A stretch of 64,000 bases of DNA, from assembly GCF_900114345.1 (NCBI RefSeq), contig NZ_FOZJ01000003.1, positions 868,001-932,000 of the forward strand, written 5' to 3'. The DNA is from Microbacterium sp. cf046. GTDB taxonomy: Bacteria; Actinomycetota; Actinomycetes; Actinomycetales; Microbacteriaceae. A program made the translations under genes and the position numbers. The notes below the pieces were generated by a model, which saw nothing but the letters and a program-made list of their open reading frames with translations, ran no database searches and was not told where the DNA came from. Shown in pieces: positions 17,814-26,557 of this stretch (the first letter of the stretch is position 1; each line of letters begins with the position of its first letter).

Positions 17814-18874
17814 GACATGCTCCGGGTCCGGGTGAATTCGGTGAGCCGCGGGGGAGTCGGCGAAGAAGGTACAAACCGTTGCGGCTGCTCCGCCGGTCCG
17901 GAACGGTCCAGTTCGAGAGGACGACCCGCTCCGATCTGGTCGGTGGGAAGCGCCTCGAGGATCGCGACCGCAGTGCGTCGGACACGCTCACCGGTCCGCT
18001 GAACGATGGCCACGGCATCCGAATCGGGAACGGCCGTTGCCCAGCCTGCGACGTAGGGGATCGTGTATTCCTGAGTGTCCATGCCGTGAGCCGCGGCGAC
18101 CATGAGTGCGACCGATTCGGCCTCGACTTCTCCGATGCCGCGGTGAGAGAGTGCCTCATGGTTGGGGCCGTGCAACCGGATGTGGGCGAGTTCGTGCGCC
18201 AGGGTCTTCGTGCGCGCCGCCGCGTCGAGATCGTCGCGGATCGCGACGTGCCGCATCGAGAAGTCCGTCCGTCCGTTGGCCCCGCCCAGGGGCGACGCGT
18301 CGGCGACCAACGACAGAGTGAAACCTTCCGTCTCCATCAACATCGCAAGTCCCTCCCATAGACCGGTGGGAGCGGAGCCCCGCAGAAGCTGAGGATGCGG
18401 GAACTCCGCGACGGGAGGACCATTCGTCTGGGCAATGTCCCAGACATACGCGGGCCGGGTGCCGGTGATACCGGCACGCACCGCTTCGCCTGACCGTGGA
18501 CGCTCGCGAGGTGAGAGTCGACGCCAGGACGAGGCGTCTAGGGGGGTGGTGGTCGCGAATCGCGCCGTGCGCGGCGCGAAGATCATGTAGCCGTGCTGGC
18601 CCGCGACCACGCTGCGGCCAAGTGCCTGCCACTGCTTGAAGCCTGCAACATAGGTCGGCAGGGGTTCGGTGACCGTGCCTGCCTCGAAAGCAGCGACGTG
18701 CTGTGCCCAGATGAGGAGGGTGTTGTTGAAGGACCGAGAGCGGAAGTGGGCTGCGAACTCGAGCGCCCGCTTCCAGTCGTCGCTCTCGATCAGCACCTCG
18801 ACGGAGCGAACGAGTCGATCGTGCAACTCGTTCAGCTTCGACTCGGACTCGGGCCTTGGCATCTGGTCGGACAC
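17810..18874 (-). CDS. ArdC-type antirestriction protein (zinc peptidase fold)
   Basis: A 354-residue protein. Its N-terminal part (~5-150; SFNNTLLIWAQ, TYVAGFKQWQALGRSV, GYMIFAP) matches the ArdC ssDNA-binding domain. Its C-terminal part is an IrrE/M78-like zinc peptidase with HELAHIRLH and a downstream EVEAESVA Glu. ArdC proteins protect entering DNA from restriction. GTG 18874 is chosen because AGGAGAGG lies 8 bp upstream. It is the first gene of the transfer operon, so it is expressed early, as expected for antirestriction. Confidence 0.82.
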   Translation of the reverse strand: MSDQMPRPESESKLNELHDRLVRSVEVLIESDDWKRALEFAAHFRSRSFNNTLLIWAQHVAAFEAGTVTEPLPTYVAGFKQWQALGRSVVAGQHGYMIFAPRTARFATTTPLDASSWRRLSPRERPRSGEAVRAGITGTRPAYVWDIAQTNGPPVAEFPHPQLLRGSAPTGLWEGLAMLMETEGFTLSLVADASPLGGANGRTDFSMRHVAIRDDLDAAARTKTLAHELAHIRLHGPNHEALSHRGIGEVEAESVALMVAAAHGMDTQEYTIPYVAGWATAVPDSDAVAIVQRTGERVRRTAVAILEALPTDQIGAGRPLELDRSGPAEQPQRFVPSSPTPPRLTEFTRTRSMS

Positions 18875-19271
18875 GACGATCACCTCTCCTGAGTGACGGC
18901 GCCTCATCACGAGGGCATCCATGACACTGAGGTGCTCCATGGGGAGCAGTTGAGGCACTCTGCGAGACCACACCGCCGGAGCGGGGTCATTCGAATGCGA
19001 AAGTGCAAGCTCGAGGGCTCGGAGTTCGTCTCTCCGAGGGGCGTCTTTGAAAGTCGGCAGCGTCAGTCTGTCGCCGGCTGGTGCATCAGCTCTTCGTCAC
19101 GGACCCTCCTTTGAGCATGCTCAAAATCTTCATTCACTGGTTTACCACCACCTTTGAGCATGCGCAACCATTGCTTTGAGCATGCCCAACCCGTAGATTG
19201 AGCATGCCCAAGCATGGGTGCGACACGACGATTGCCTTGCCTTGCCCGAGGGTGAAGGGTGCTCCAGCGAA
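18875..19271. promoter_or_regulatory. Divergent promoter region between the transfer operon and the regulator cassette
   Basis: This 397-bp gap separates the minus-strand transfer operon (first gene starts at 18874) from the plus-strand HTH regulator (19272). It holds no convincing gene. The palindromic operators sit near the regulator, leaving a leader of about 235 bp before the ArdC gene. That leader could hold the transfer promoter, but no clear -35/-10 pair was identified. Confidence 0.7.
19111..19211. repeat. Four-copy palindromic operator array TTGAGCATGCnCAA
   Basis: Four 14-bp copies lie at 19111-19124 (TTGAGCATGCTCAA, a perfect palindrome), 19154-19167 (TTGAGCATGCGCAA), 19176-19189 and 19198-19211 (both TTGAGCATGCCCAA). 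Their starts are 43, 22 and 22 bp apart, so all lie on nearly the same helix face. The array sits between two divergent operons and beside an HTH regulator gene. It is most likely that regulator's operator set, switching transfer genes against its own cassette. Confidence 0.85.
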
Positions 19272-19694
19272 ATGACAGAAGATGATGACAGGTCAGCTGC
19301 ACAGGATCTGGCGAAGCGCCTCAGGCTCTTGCTTGATGTGTCCATCGCGGAGTCCGGAGCCGAGCCGACCTACGCGCAGATCGCTGCGTTTCTCGAGTCG
19401 CGCGGGGCGCGTCTGTCTCGGTCACGATGGACGTACATGGTGAACGGTCACCGATACGTCAGAGACCCCGTCATCGTCGACGGGTTGGCGGCGTACTTCG
19501 ACGTGGATGCTCCATTCCTTCTCGGCGAGGAGGGAGCGCCGACGCCCGAGAAGGTGAATGCGCAGATAGACCTCATTCGCGCAATGCGTGCGGCGCGAGT
19601 CAAGTCGTATGCCGCGCGCACGTTGGGCGACGTGTCACCGAAGGCACTTCAAGCGATCAGCAAGTTCCTGGATGAGGAAATGACGCAAACCTGA
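19272..19694 (+). CDS. EspR-like/XRE helix-turn-helix regulator
   Basis: A 140-residue protein. The N-terminal HTH region has LAKRLRLLLDVSIAESG, then PTYAQIAAFLESRGARLSRSRWTYMVNG (described in two parts) and a VDGLAAYFDVDAPFLLG helix. This is the arrangement of mycobacterial EspR and related actinobacterial regulators. The C-terminal helices (EKVNAQIDLIRAMRAARV) probably dimerise it. It is the likely ligand of the four palindromes just upstream and would repress or switch the transfer operon. It is followed by a metalloprotease gene, a pairing known from phage and ICE repressor/antirepressor switches. Confidence 0.78.
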   Translation: MTEDDDRSAAQDLAKRLRLLLDVSIAESGAEPTYAQIAAFLESRGARLSRSRWTYMVNGHRYVRDPVIVDGLAAYFDVDAPFLLGEEGAPTPEKVNAQIDLIRAMRAARVKSYAARTLGDVSPKALQAISKFLDEEMTQT

Positions 19695-19758
19695 GCAGTG
19701 CCCCGCCGGTCCTCGCCGACCCGCCCGTGCGCATGCTCGCGGAAGGGAGTTGAGACAC

Positions 19759-20223
19759 GTGAACATCGAACAGACCGTGTCTACAGCCGTGCAAGAACTC
19801 GCGCTGGGCAGTGCGTTCAGCTTCGACGAACTGGTCAGCGCTCTACAGGAGCGTCGCAACAGAACACTTCGAATCATTGAGCTGGTCGATCTCGGCGATC
19901 ACGACGGGATCTGCGCCGTGTGGCTGATCACCGATTCTGAGGATCTCGTCCTCCATGCGCACAGCGATTCGGTGCTTCACCGCCAGCAGTTCGTGCTCCA
20001 TGAGTTTGCCCACATGATTCTCGGCCACGGCGATGACGACGACTACTTTGTCGACGACTTCCTGCTTCCCGACATCCCGCCCCACACCCGTCGTCGCCTC
20101 CTTGCCCGGCAGGACCTCGACTCCGAGAGCGAAGTCGCTGCGGAGTCCCTCGCTGATCGCTTGGCTGCTGCGATCAGAGGGTCGGCATTCACGAAGTCCC
20201 GCTACTTGGAGATCTTCGGATGA
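19759..20223 (+). CDS. ImmA/IrrE-type zinc metalloprotease-like protein
   Basis: A 154-residue protein with the zinc motif HEFAHMILGH (His-Glu-x-x-His) and a downstream acidic helix SESEVAAESLADRLAAAI that supplies the third ligand. Proteins of this class include ImmA, which cleaves the ICEBs1 repressor ImmR. It is encoded directly after an HTH regulator, so it may inactivate that regulator and induce the element (inference). GTG 19759 has GGGAG 9 bp upstream; TTG 19750 would abut the same site. Its stop overlaps the next start (ATGA). Confidence 0.78.
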   Translation: MNIEQTVSTAVQELALGSAFSFDELVSALQERRNRTLRIIELVDLGDHDGICAVWLITDSEDLVLHAHSDSVLHRQQFVLHEFAHMILGHGDDDDYFVDDFLLPDIPPHTRRRLLARQDLDSESEVAAESLADRLAAAIRGSAFTKSRYLEIFG

Positions 20224-21185
20224 TCCAAACAGTGATCGCGGCGCTGATGTGGGTGCTCGTCGTCAGTCTGTTGATCCTGCGCCGGCGGAGGGCGGAGCGC
20301 AGCATCCTCTACGCCGCAGTCACGATCGCGGTTGCCATGACCCTCAACGTCGACGCTGTCTATCTGCCGGTCGATGCACTCCTGGGTGGCGCGAACATCG
20401 GGACTCTCATCGCTGACGCCGCTTTGATGGTCGGTGTCTTCTTCCTTGGCCGAGGCATCATGAAGGCAGCCGAGTACCACCCGCTTCCCGTTCGAATCGC
20501 GCTCGGCCCCGTCACGCTCGTCGTGGCGCTTGCGAGTCTCGTCATCGCGTTCGTCCTGATCGACAAGGGCTCCACGACGACGAACTTCATGCTCGACCTG
20601 GGAGCGCAGTCGGCGGCGGCTTGGTATTCCGTCATCCAGTTCACGTACTACGGCGTCGTGGTCGCGGCCATGGGCGCAGTTGCCACACGCCAGTTCCGAC
20701 TTCGCCGCGGTATTCGACGCATCCCGGCCGGTTCGCTGATCGTCGGGGCGATCTTCGGCGTTCTGCTGAGCTTCGTTGTCATTGTGATGGACATCGCGCA
20801 TCTCGTGGGTGACCTCGATCTGATGGTTGGGGTTGGCGCCGCATACGCCCCGCTGTTTCTCCTGACGTTTCTCTTCCTGTGCATTGGTCTCGCGGGGCAG
20901 CCGGCGCTTCGCTTCATCGACGAGCGCACAAGGCTGACCCGCACGCGGAATCTTGTCCAGCAACTCACGCCGTTGTGGAATGCCGCCACCCGGCTCCGCC
21001 CCGGCCTGATCCAGCGAGATGCAACGGCGATCCGGCTCGAGGATCCGGAAACGCTGCTGCACCGCGAGGTGGTGGAGATCCGCGACGCGATGATCGATTC
21101 ACGGGTCGCGTTCGACCCGACGAGCGACGACCGTTACCTACTGGAACGTGCCGAGGCGCATCTGCTTGGCTCAGATGTGCGGTGA
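20220..21185 (+). CDS. MAB_1171c-like seven-TM membrane protein
   Basis: A 321-residue protein with about seven TM helices in residues 1-225 and a cytoplasmic C-terminal part (~230-321). That part has QLTPLWNAATRLRPGL and LLHREVVEIRDAMID, the pattern of the MAB_1171c/DUF6545 family that follows HTH and metalloprotease genes in many actinobacteria (recollection). The role is unknown; a membrane sensor for the upstream protease/regulator pair is a reasonable guess. It starts in an ATGA overlap with the protease gene, so the three genes form one transcript. Confidence 0.7.
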   Translation: MIQTVIAALMWVLVVSLLILRRRRAERSILYAAVTIAVAMTLNVDAVYLPVDALLGGANIGTLIADAALMVGVFFLGRGIMKAAEYHPLPVRIALGPVTLVVALASLVIAFVLIDKGSTTTNFMLDLGAQSAAAWYSVIQFTYYGVVVAAMGAVATRQFRLRRGIRRIPAGSLIVGAIFGVLLSFVVIVMDIAHLVGDLDLMVGVGAAYAPLFLLTFLFLCIGLAGQPALRFIDERTRLTRTRNLVQQLTPLWNAATRLRPGLIQRDATAIRLEDPETLLHREVVEIRDAMIDSRVAFDPTSDDRYLLERAEAHLLGSDVR

Positions 21186-21231
21186 ACAGGTCCTACCGCG
21201 GACGATGGAGCGAGCATCAAGGTTGCGTTCG

Positions 21232-22377
21232 ATGAAGATGCTGGGATGGATGCTGGGCGCTGTGGCCGCATCTGCGCTGGCCGTGGGCGGCGTCATAGCC
21301 CGCCGGCTCACCGCTCCTCCCGCTCGCCGACGCTTCGAACTCGTGATTCGGGACGTCGAGATGGAACCCGAGTCCGTGGTGGTCGTCGTCGACCGAAATC
21401 GGCAGACCATCCGACGTGGCAGTTACGCCCTCCTGTTCGAGGACGGCGGATGGGCGCAGCTCGCCGACGACGTTACTGATCGCGGGCCGGAACGAGTCGA
21501 ACGCCGTGTTACGAAACTCTCGGCCGGGCTGAGGCCCTCGGTCGGGGATCGCGCCTCTTGGAGCGGTATCTACTTCGCAACGCCGGCCGAGGCAGGCATT
21601 GAGGCGCAAAAAGTGGACCTGCCGACGCCCGTCGGGATTGCCCCAGCATGGTTGCTCGAGGGTACGGGTCAAAATGCATCAACTTGGGCAATTCACATTC
21701 ACGGAATGGGCAGCCCTCGTTCGGGGCCGCTGCGCGGCGCGCGCGTTGCAGATGAACTCGGATACACCTCGCTCGTCTTGAGCTACAGAAACGACGGCGA
21801 CGGACCCTCGGTAGGCGGCCGGCGCTCGATGCTCGGGGCTGCGGAAGTCGACGATGTCGCCGCAGCCGTGCATTTCGCTGTTAGTCGCGGAGCGCAACGT
21901 GTCGTGCTCTTCGGGTGGTCCATGGGCGCGGCCATCGCGTTGCAGCTCGTGTTGGACGCAGCCATCTCGCCGCACATCGACGCACTGGTCCTCGAATCAC
22001 CGGTACTCGACTGGGTCGCAACGGTGAAAGCCAACTGTGTACGTGCCGGGCTGCCCGCGGCTGCAGGATGGCTCGCGGTGCCTTGGCTTGCGTTCGGCCC
22101 GCTCTCCCGCGCAATCGGACTTCCCGGGCCGATTCCGTTTCGTGTGCTCTCCTGGATGGCCCACGCGCACGAGCTCGAGACGCCGACCCTGATTCTTCAC
22201 GGCACGCGGGATGACTCCACACCGCTTCAATCCGCTCGTGCGCTCGCCGAGATCCGACCCGACAGCGTTCACCTCGAAGAATTCGACGCCGGCCACACGA
22301 TGACCTGGAATTCCGACCCTGAGCGCTGGGAACGGATCGTCTCATCCTGGCTATCGACGCGACTCCCGAAGGGCTGA
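21232..22377 (+). CDS. Membrane-anchored alpha/beta hydrolase
   Basis: A 381-residue protein with one N-terminal TM helix (about 3-22) followed by a basic stretch. A long N-terminal beta region leads into an alpha/beta-hydrolase fold: HIHGMGSPR as oxyanion strand, GWSMG as nucleophile elbow, HGTRDDSTP carrying the acid, and DAGHTMTW carrying the catalytic His. The substrate is not predictable. The ATG at 21232 is chosen because the TM follows directly, though no strong ribosome site is visible; 21205 is an alternative. It ends the regulator/protease/membrane cassette. Confidence 0.78.
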   Translation: MKMLGWMLGAVAASALAVGGVIARRLTAPPARRRFELVIRDVEMEPESVVVVVDRNRQTIRRGSYALLFEDGGWAQLADDVTDRGPERVERRVTKLSAGLRPSVGDRASWSGIYFATPAEAGIEAQKVDLPTPVGIAPAWLLEGTGQNASTWAIHIHGMGSPRSGPLRGARVADELGYTSLVLSYRNDGDGPSVGGRRSMLGAAEVDDVAAAVHFAVSRGAQRVVLFGWSMGAAIALQLVLDAAISPHIDALVLESPVLDWVATVKANCVRAGLPAAAGWLAVPWLAFGPLSRAIGLPGPIPFRVLSWMAHAHELETPTLILHGTRDDSTPLQSARALAEIRPDSVHLEEFDAGHTMTWNSDPERWERIVSSWLSTRLPKG

Positions 22378-22478
22378 CCGCACACTTCCGACGGCGCCGG
22401 CGGAACCGCATCAAGAGCGGACACGCCTCTTGCAGATCGAGGGCGCGCACCTCCTCCCCGAAGAGCGGAGGTGGAGCG
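22378..22478. other. Candidate oriT: hairpin-rich region before the relaxase gene
   Basis: Three inverted repeats occur in 101 bp. TTCCG at 22386-22390 pairs with CGGAA at 22401-22405, part of a 20-bp near-palindrome with one mismatch. CAAGAG at 22412-22417 pairs with CTCTTG at 22427-22432. CACCTCC at 22448-22454 pairs with GGAGGTG at 22467-22473. MobF elements usually carry oriT next to the relaxase gene, so this is the best oriT candidate here. The third hairpin also covers the relaxase ribosome-binding site. Confidence 0.5.
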
Positions 22479-25400
22479 GTGACGGTGTCGATGCGGGTCA
22501 TGAGTGCCGGCGACGGCTACAAGTACCTGCTTCGCACCGTGGCCGCAGGGGACGGAGCGCGCTCGCTGTACACGCCCTTGACCCGCTACTACAGCGCCGA
22601 AGGAACTCCGCCAGGGCGGTGGATGGGAGCCGGTGTCAACACCCTGGCTTCCGGCATTCGTGAAGGAGACACCGTCACCGAGGCTCAGTTGCAGCTCCTC
22701 ATCGGAATGGGTCGCCACCCCATTAGCGCCGAGCCGCTCGGCCGCGCCTATCCGCAATACGGGTCTGGCGACGCGCAGCGAGCAGGTCAGCGTGCCGTGG
22801 CCGGCTACGACTTCACGTTCTCGATCCCGAAGTCGGCGAGCGTACTTTGGGCCGTTGCCAACGCCGACACGCAGGCGACCATCGCGCGTGCGCATCATCG
22901 TGCGGTTGCGCACGTCGTTGCTTACATCGAGCGCGAAGTTGCATCGACGCGCACGGGCGCAGCCACAGGCGACGGGGCGGTTGCGCAGGTCGGGGTGAAC
23001 GGAATCATTGCAACAGCGTTTGATCATTTCGACAGTCGTGCCGGTGATCCGCATTTGCACACCCACGTGGTCATGAGCAACAAGGTGCAGACGGCACTCG
23101 ATGGCAAGTGGCGGTCGCTGGATGGCAGGCCCCTGCATGCAGCGGTGGTTGCGCTGTCGGAATTGCATGAAGCGATCTTCAGTGACGAACTTGCACGCTC
23201 AATCGGCGTTGCGTGGGAAGCGCGCGATCGTGGCCGTGACCGAAATAGAAGTTGGGCGATCGTCGGCGTTCCAGAAGAACTCGTCGCTGAGTTCTCTACT
23301 CGAGCGCACGCCATCGACGACGAAACGGATCGACTCATCGCAACCTATGTTGCAGCGCGCGGTCACCGCCCGGGTGCCGCAACCATCATGAAGCTGCGCG
23401 CGCAGGCGACGCTGTCGACGCGTCCAGAAAAGCAACTGCAATCCCTGGCGGAGCTGACCGCTGGGTGGCGCGAACGCGCATCCCGGCTACTTGGACAAGA
23501 TGCAACGGGGTGGGCAAACGCCCTGCGTGCCAACTCCAAGCCGCAGGCACTGATGCGAGCCGTCGACTTCCCTCCTGATCTTGTTGCCGCCATGGGGACC
23601 AACGTAATGACTGCGGTGGCTGAGAAACGTACGACATGGCGTCGTTGGAATTTGGTCGCAGAGGCGGCACGCCAGACAATGCCGGTGCGTTTCGTGTCGG
23701 CATCCGATCGCGTGATGGTCGTCGAGCAGATTGCTGATGCCGCCGAGCGCGCGTCCCTTCGCCTGTCACCTCCTGAGGTCGCTGAGAGCCCGCTCGCGTT
23801 TCAGCGTGCCGACGGATCCTCGGTCTTCCGTGCGCGTCGAAGTGCATTGTTCACCGCAACGATGATGCTCGAGGCCGAGTCCCGACTGCTCGATCGGTCA
23901 CACGACAGAAGCGCACCCCGCATTCGGGTGACGCACCGGAATACCGGGAGCGGCGGACGCAACGGTATAGCGCTCGGCGCCGATCAGCAGGCGGCGCTCG
24001 ACTTGATAGGGAGATCCGGGCGGACAGTTGATGTGCTCGTCGGCGCCGCCGGCACAGGCAAAACAACGGCGATGCGTGCATTGCGCGAGGCATGGGAGTC
24101 CGCTTACGGCCAGGGGTCCGTGGTCGGGCTCGCCCCCTCGGCGGGCGCAGCACACGTGCTCGCTGAGGATCTCGGCATTCCCACGGAGAACACCGCGAAG
24201 TGGTGGACGAATCATCTGATCCACGGCGAAACCTTCGCTGTCGGGCAACTGGTCATCATCGATGAGGCATCTCTCGCCGGCACGCTCTCGCTGGATCGGA
24301 TCAGCGCATGCGCAGCGGATGCTGGGGCAAAGGTGCTCCTTGTCGGCGACCAAGCCCAGTTGCAGGCGGTTGATGCAGGAGGGGCGTTTGGCCTGCTCGT
24401 TCACGATCGGGATGACGTGCCTGAACTTGTCGACATCTACAGATTCATACATGAATGGGAGAAGGACGCTTCCGTCCAGCTTCGTGAAGGCGATGTCGAC
24501 GCGATCGAGGCATACGCAGAGCACGGGCGGGTGATGGAGGGCGACGGGGAGGCGATGATCGACGCAGCGTACGCCCAATGGCGCCAGGACTTGAGTCGGG
24601 GCAAGTCGACGATCCTCGTTGCGGACTCGAACGACGCTGTCGCAGCGCTCAATATCCGTGCCCGCGCGGAGCGCATCCTTGACGGCGAAATTCGAGGGTT
24701 GAAGGAGGTGAACCTGCATGGAGGAAGTGCTGCGGCCGCTGGGGACATCATTCTCACGCGGCGCAATGATCGCACGCTGCGCACTGGCAGAACGTGGGTG
24801 CGCAACGGTGATCGATGGAGCGTCATCGAGGTCTTGAATGACGGCGGGATGCTGGTGCGTCGGGCCGGTCGGAAATGGGGAGCGACTGTGCGCTTGCACG
24901 CCTCCTACGTCGCTGCGCACGTCGACCTCGGATACGCGATCACCGCGCACCGTGCGCAGGGGATCACTACAGACACGGCCCATGTCCTCGCGCGGTCGGG
25001 GATGACGCGCGAGAGCTTCTATGTCGCAATGACGCGAGGACGCGAGACCAACACCGCGTACGTCGCGGTAGACCTTCCCGAAGGTGCTCACTCCGGACCG
25101 CACCCCGGAGATCCCCTTGATGTCACAGCCCGCACCGTGCTGAACGGCGTCATGCACCACGTCGGCGCGGAGTTGTCGGCACACGAGACGATCGTCTTGG
25201 AGCAAGACCGATGGGGATCCATTGCTCAGCTCGCCGCAGAGTATGAAACCATCGCGGCCGCCGCGCAACGCGAACGGTGGGTCTCGCTGATCGAGAGCTC
25301 CGGACTGACGAGCGTCGAGGCGTCGGCCGTGATCGAGTCCGAAGCCTTCGGACCCCTGACTGCTGAGCTTCGCCGTGCCGAGGCCCATCGCCACGACGTC

Positions 25401-25937
25401 GTCCAGCTGTTCTCCGCCGTCGTGCGCTCGCGCGGGCTGGATGGGGCCGACGACTACGCAGCGGTGCTGTTGTCCCGGCTTTCAATGCTGACAGACAGCG
25501 AAACCTCACGGGGCCTCGGCCGCAACGCGCCGAGGCTGATCGTCGGACTCATAGCCGAGGCGCTGGGGTCGATGAGCCCTGATATGCGCCGGGCTCTAGA
25601 CCAACGCCGAAATCTGATGGAAAGACGCGCCCAACACCTTGCAGAGGACGCGCTCGCAGGGCACGAGGCGTGGGCAAGCGAACTCGGCTCCGAGCCCGAT
25701 GGGTCTGTCGCGGCGACGTGGAGGCGCCAGGCGCGAGTGGTGGCGGCGTATCGGGACAGGTACGGGGTTGCTGGACATCACGCCCTCGGCCCCGCTCCGG
25801 CAACGGCCGCGCAAGAGCGGGATGCCGCACGGGCACGGGCAGCGATTGAGATGGCGCACCGCCTGGCGCGAACGACGCGTGACCAGCGTCGAGAAACACG
25901 GGGGACCGGTCGCGAACTCGATGCCCCCGTTCGTTGA
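22479..25937 (+). CDS. MobF-family relaxase-helicase (TraA/TrwC type)
   Basis: A 1152-residue protein that nicks oriT, stays on the 5' end and unwinds DNA for transfer. The N-terminal TrwC relaxase domain has candidate tyrosines at 15 and 17 (GYKYLLR) and the three-His motif HLHTH (His192, 194, 196), with His183 nearby. The helicase part has Walker A GAAGTGKTT at 522-530, Walker B VIIDEAS near 605 and a RecD-like end (GYAITAHRAQGI, FYVAMTRGR). GTG 22479 follows GGAGG by 7 bp. The C-terminal ~250 residues are helical and unassigned. Confidence 0.95.
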   Translation: MTVSMRVMSAGDGYKYLLRTVAAGDGARSLYTPLTRYYSAEGTPPGRWMGAGVNTLASGIREGDTVTEAQLQLLIGMGRHPISAEPLGRAYPQYGSGDAQRAGQRAVAGYDFTFSIPKSASVLWAVANADTQATIARAHHRAVAHVVAYIEREVASTRTGAATGDGAVAQVGVNGIIATAFDHFDSRAGDPHLHTHVVMSNKVQTALDGKWRSLDGRPLHAAVVALSELHEAIFSDELARSIGVAWEARDRGRDRNRSWAIVGVPEELVAEFSTRAHAIDDETDRLIATYVAARGHRPGAATIMKLRAQATLSTRPEKQLQSLAELTAGWRERASRLLGQDATGWANALRANSKPQALMRAVDFPPDLVAAMGTNVMTAVAEKRTTWRRWNLVAEAARQTMPVRFVSASDRVMVVEQIADAAERASLRLSPPEVAESPLAFQRADGSSVFRARRSALFTATMMLEAESRLLDRSHDRSAPRIRVTHRNTGSGGRNGIALGADQQAALDLIGRSGRTVDVLVGAAGTGKTTAMRALREAWESAYGQGSVVGLAPSAGAAHVLAEDLGIPTENTAKWWTNHLIHGETFAVGQLVIIDEASLAGTLSLDRISACAADAGAKVLLVGDQAQLQAVDAGGAFGLLVHDRDDVPELVDIYRFIHEWEKDASVQLREGDVDAIEAYAEHGRVMEGDGEAMIDAAYAQWRQDLSRGKSTILVADSNDAVAALNIRARAERILDGEIRGLKEVNLHGGSAAAAGDIILTRRNDRTLRTGRTWVRNGDRWSVIEVLNDGGMLVRRAGRKWGATVRLHASYVAAHVDLGYAITAHRAQGITTDTAHVLARSGMTRESFYVAMTRGRETNTAYVAVDLPEGAHSGPHPGDPLDVTARTVLNGVMHHVGAELSAHETIVLEQDRWGSIAQLAAEYETIAAAAQRERWVSLIESSGLTSVEASAVIESEAFGPLTAELRRAEAHRHDVVQLFSAVVRSRGLDGADDYAAVLLSRLSMLTDSETSRGLGRNAPRLIVGLIAEALGSMSPDMRRALDQRRNLMERRAQHLAEDALAGHEAWASELGSEPDGSVAATWRRQARVVAAYRDRYGVAGHHALGPAPATAAQERDAARARAAIEMAHRLARTTRDQRRETRGTGRELDAPVR

Positions 25938-26076
25938 TGGTCTTCCCCATGTCGGTCCGGCGTTCTACCCTGGTCTCAGGCAACCTCATCCGCGCCGCCG
26001 CTCAGCGCGTCGGTACGACAGGCCTTTCGGTCAGTCCCTCCCTGTTCTCGTTGCCGAACACATGGAGGGCAGCCGC

Positions 26077-26466
26077 ATGTTCGGAGTGATTTGGATGCTC
26101 AGCATCCGTCTCCGCAGTTTCCTGCGTCGGTTCATGCCGACCAATATCCTTCTCGCCGCGATCTTCACACGTCGTGGCCTGAAGTGGGGAGTGCCGGCGA
26201 TGCTCATCGCGGGCGCCTACCTCTTCTCCGCCGTGCTCTGCGCGGGGCTTGCCGAGCGAGGTGCGCCCGGATGGCTGAACCTCCTCGTTTTGCTGTTTCT
26301 CTGGAACGCGCTCAAGTTCGTCGCAGCAGGCCCTACGAGCCTGGTGTGTCTCGTGCGTGTGCGCACGCAGGAGAGTCAGATCCGGAAAATGATGGTCATG
26401 CCCGTGATGAGCGAGGGAGTCGAACTTGAACGCGTCACCGGGTCCCGCTCCAGGGCCATGCATTGA
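26077..26466 (+). CDS. Small membrane protein of actinobacterial ICEs
   Basis: A 129-residue protein with a basic amphipathic N-terminus (SIRLRSFLRRFMPTNILL) and two TM helices (about 40-60 and 65-90). A cytoplasmic basic tail follows. Similar proteins follow relaxase genes in related elements and are sometimes called 'sulfate permease' without support (recollection). ATG 26077 is set by GGAGGGC about 7 bp upstream; ATG 26062 is possible. Function unknown. Confidence 0.65.
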   Translation: MFGVIWMLSIRLRSFLRRFMPTNILLAAIFTRRGLKWGVPAMLIAGAYLFSAVLCAGLAERGAPGWLNLLVLLFLWNALKFVAAGPTSLVCLVRVRTQESQIRKMMVMPVMSEGVELERVTGSRSRAMH

Positions 26467-26557
26467 TTCTGGGTTGCACCGCGAGGGGCTATGAGCTCAC
26501 CTCATCTTCGGGCCAGTCTTGTGCGCAGCGCTGGCATTCGAACTCGGAGGTTTCCGC

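Noticed and set aside
19111..19211. The four palindromes as replication iterons or a CRISPR array
   Set aside because: No Rep gene lies beside them, the units are palindromic and only 14 bp, and there are no uniform spacers. A regulator operator array fits better.
22269..25394. Long minus-strand open frames (299 and 498 codons) opposite the relaxase gene
   Set aside because: They lie antisense to a well-supported MobF relaxase and carry no domain or ribosome-binding signal.
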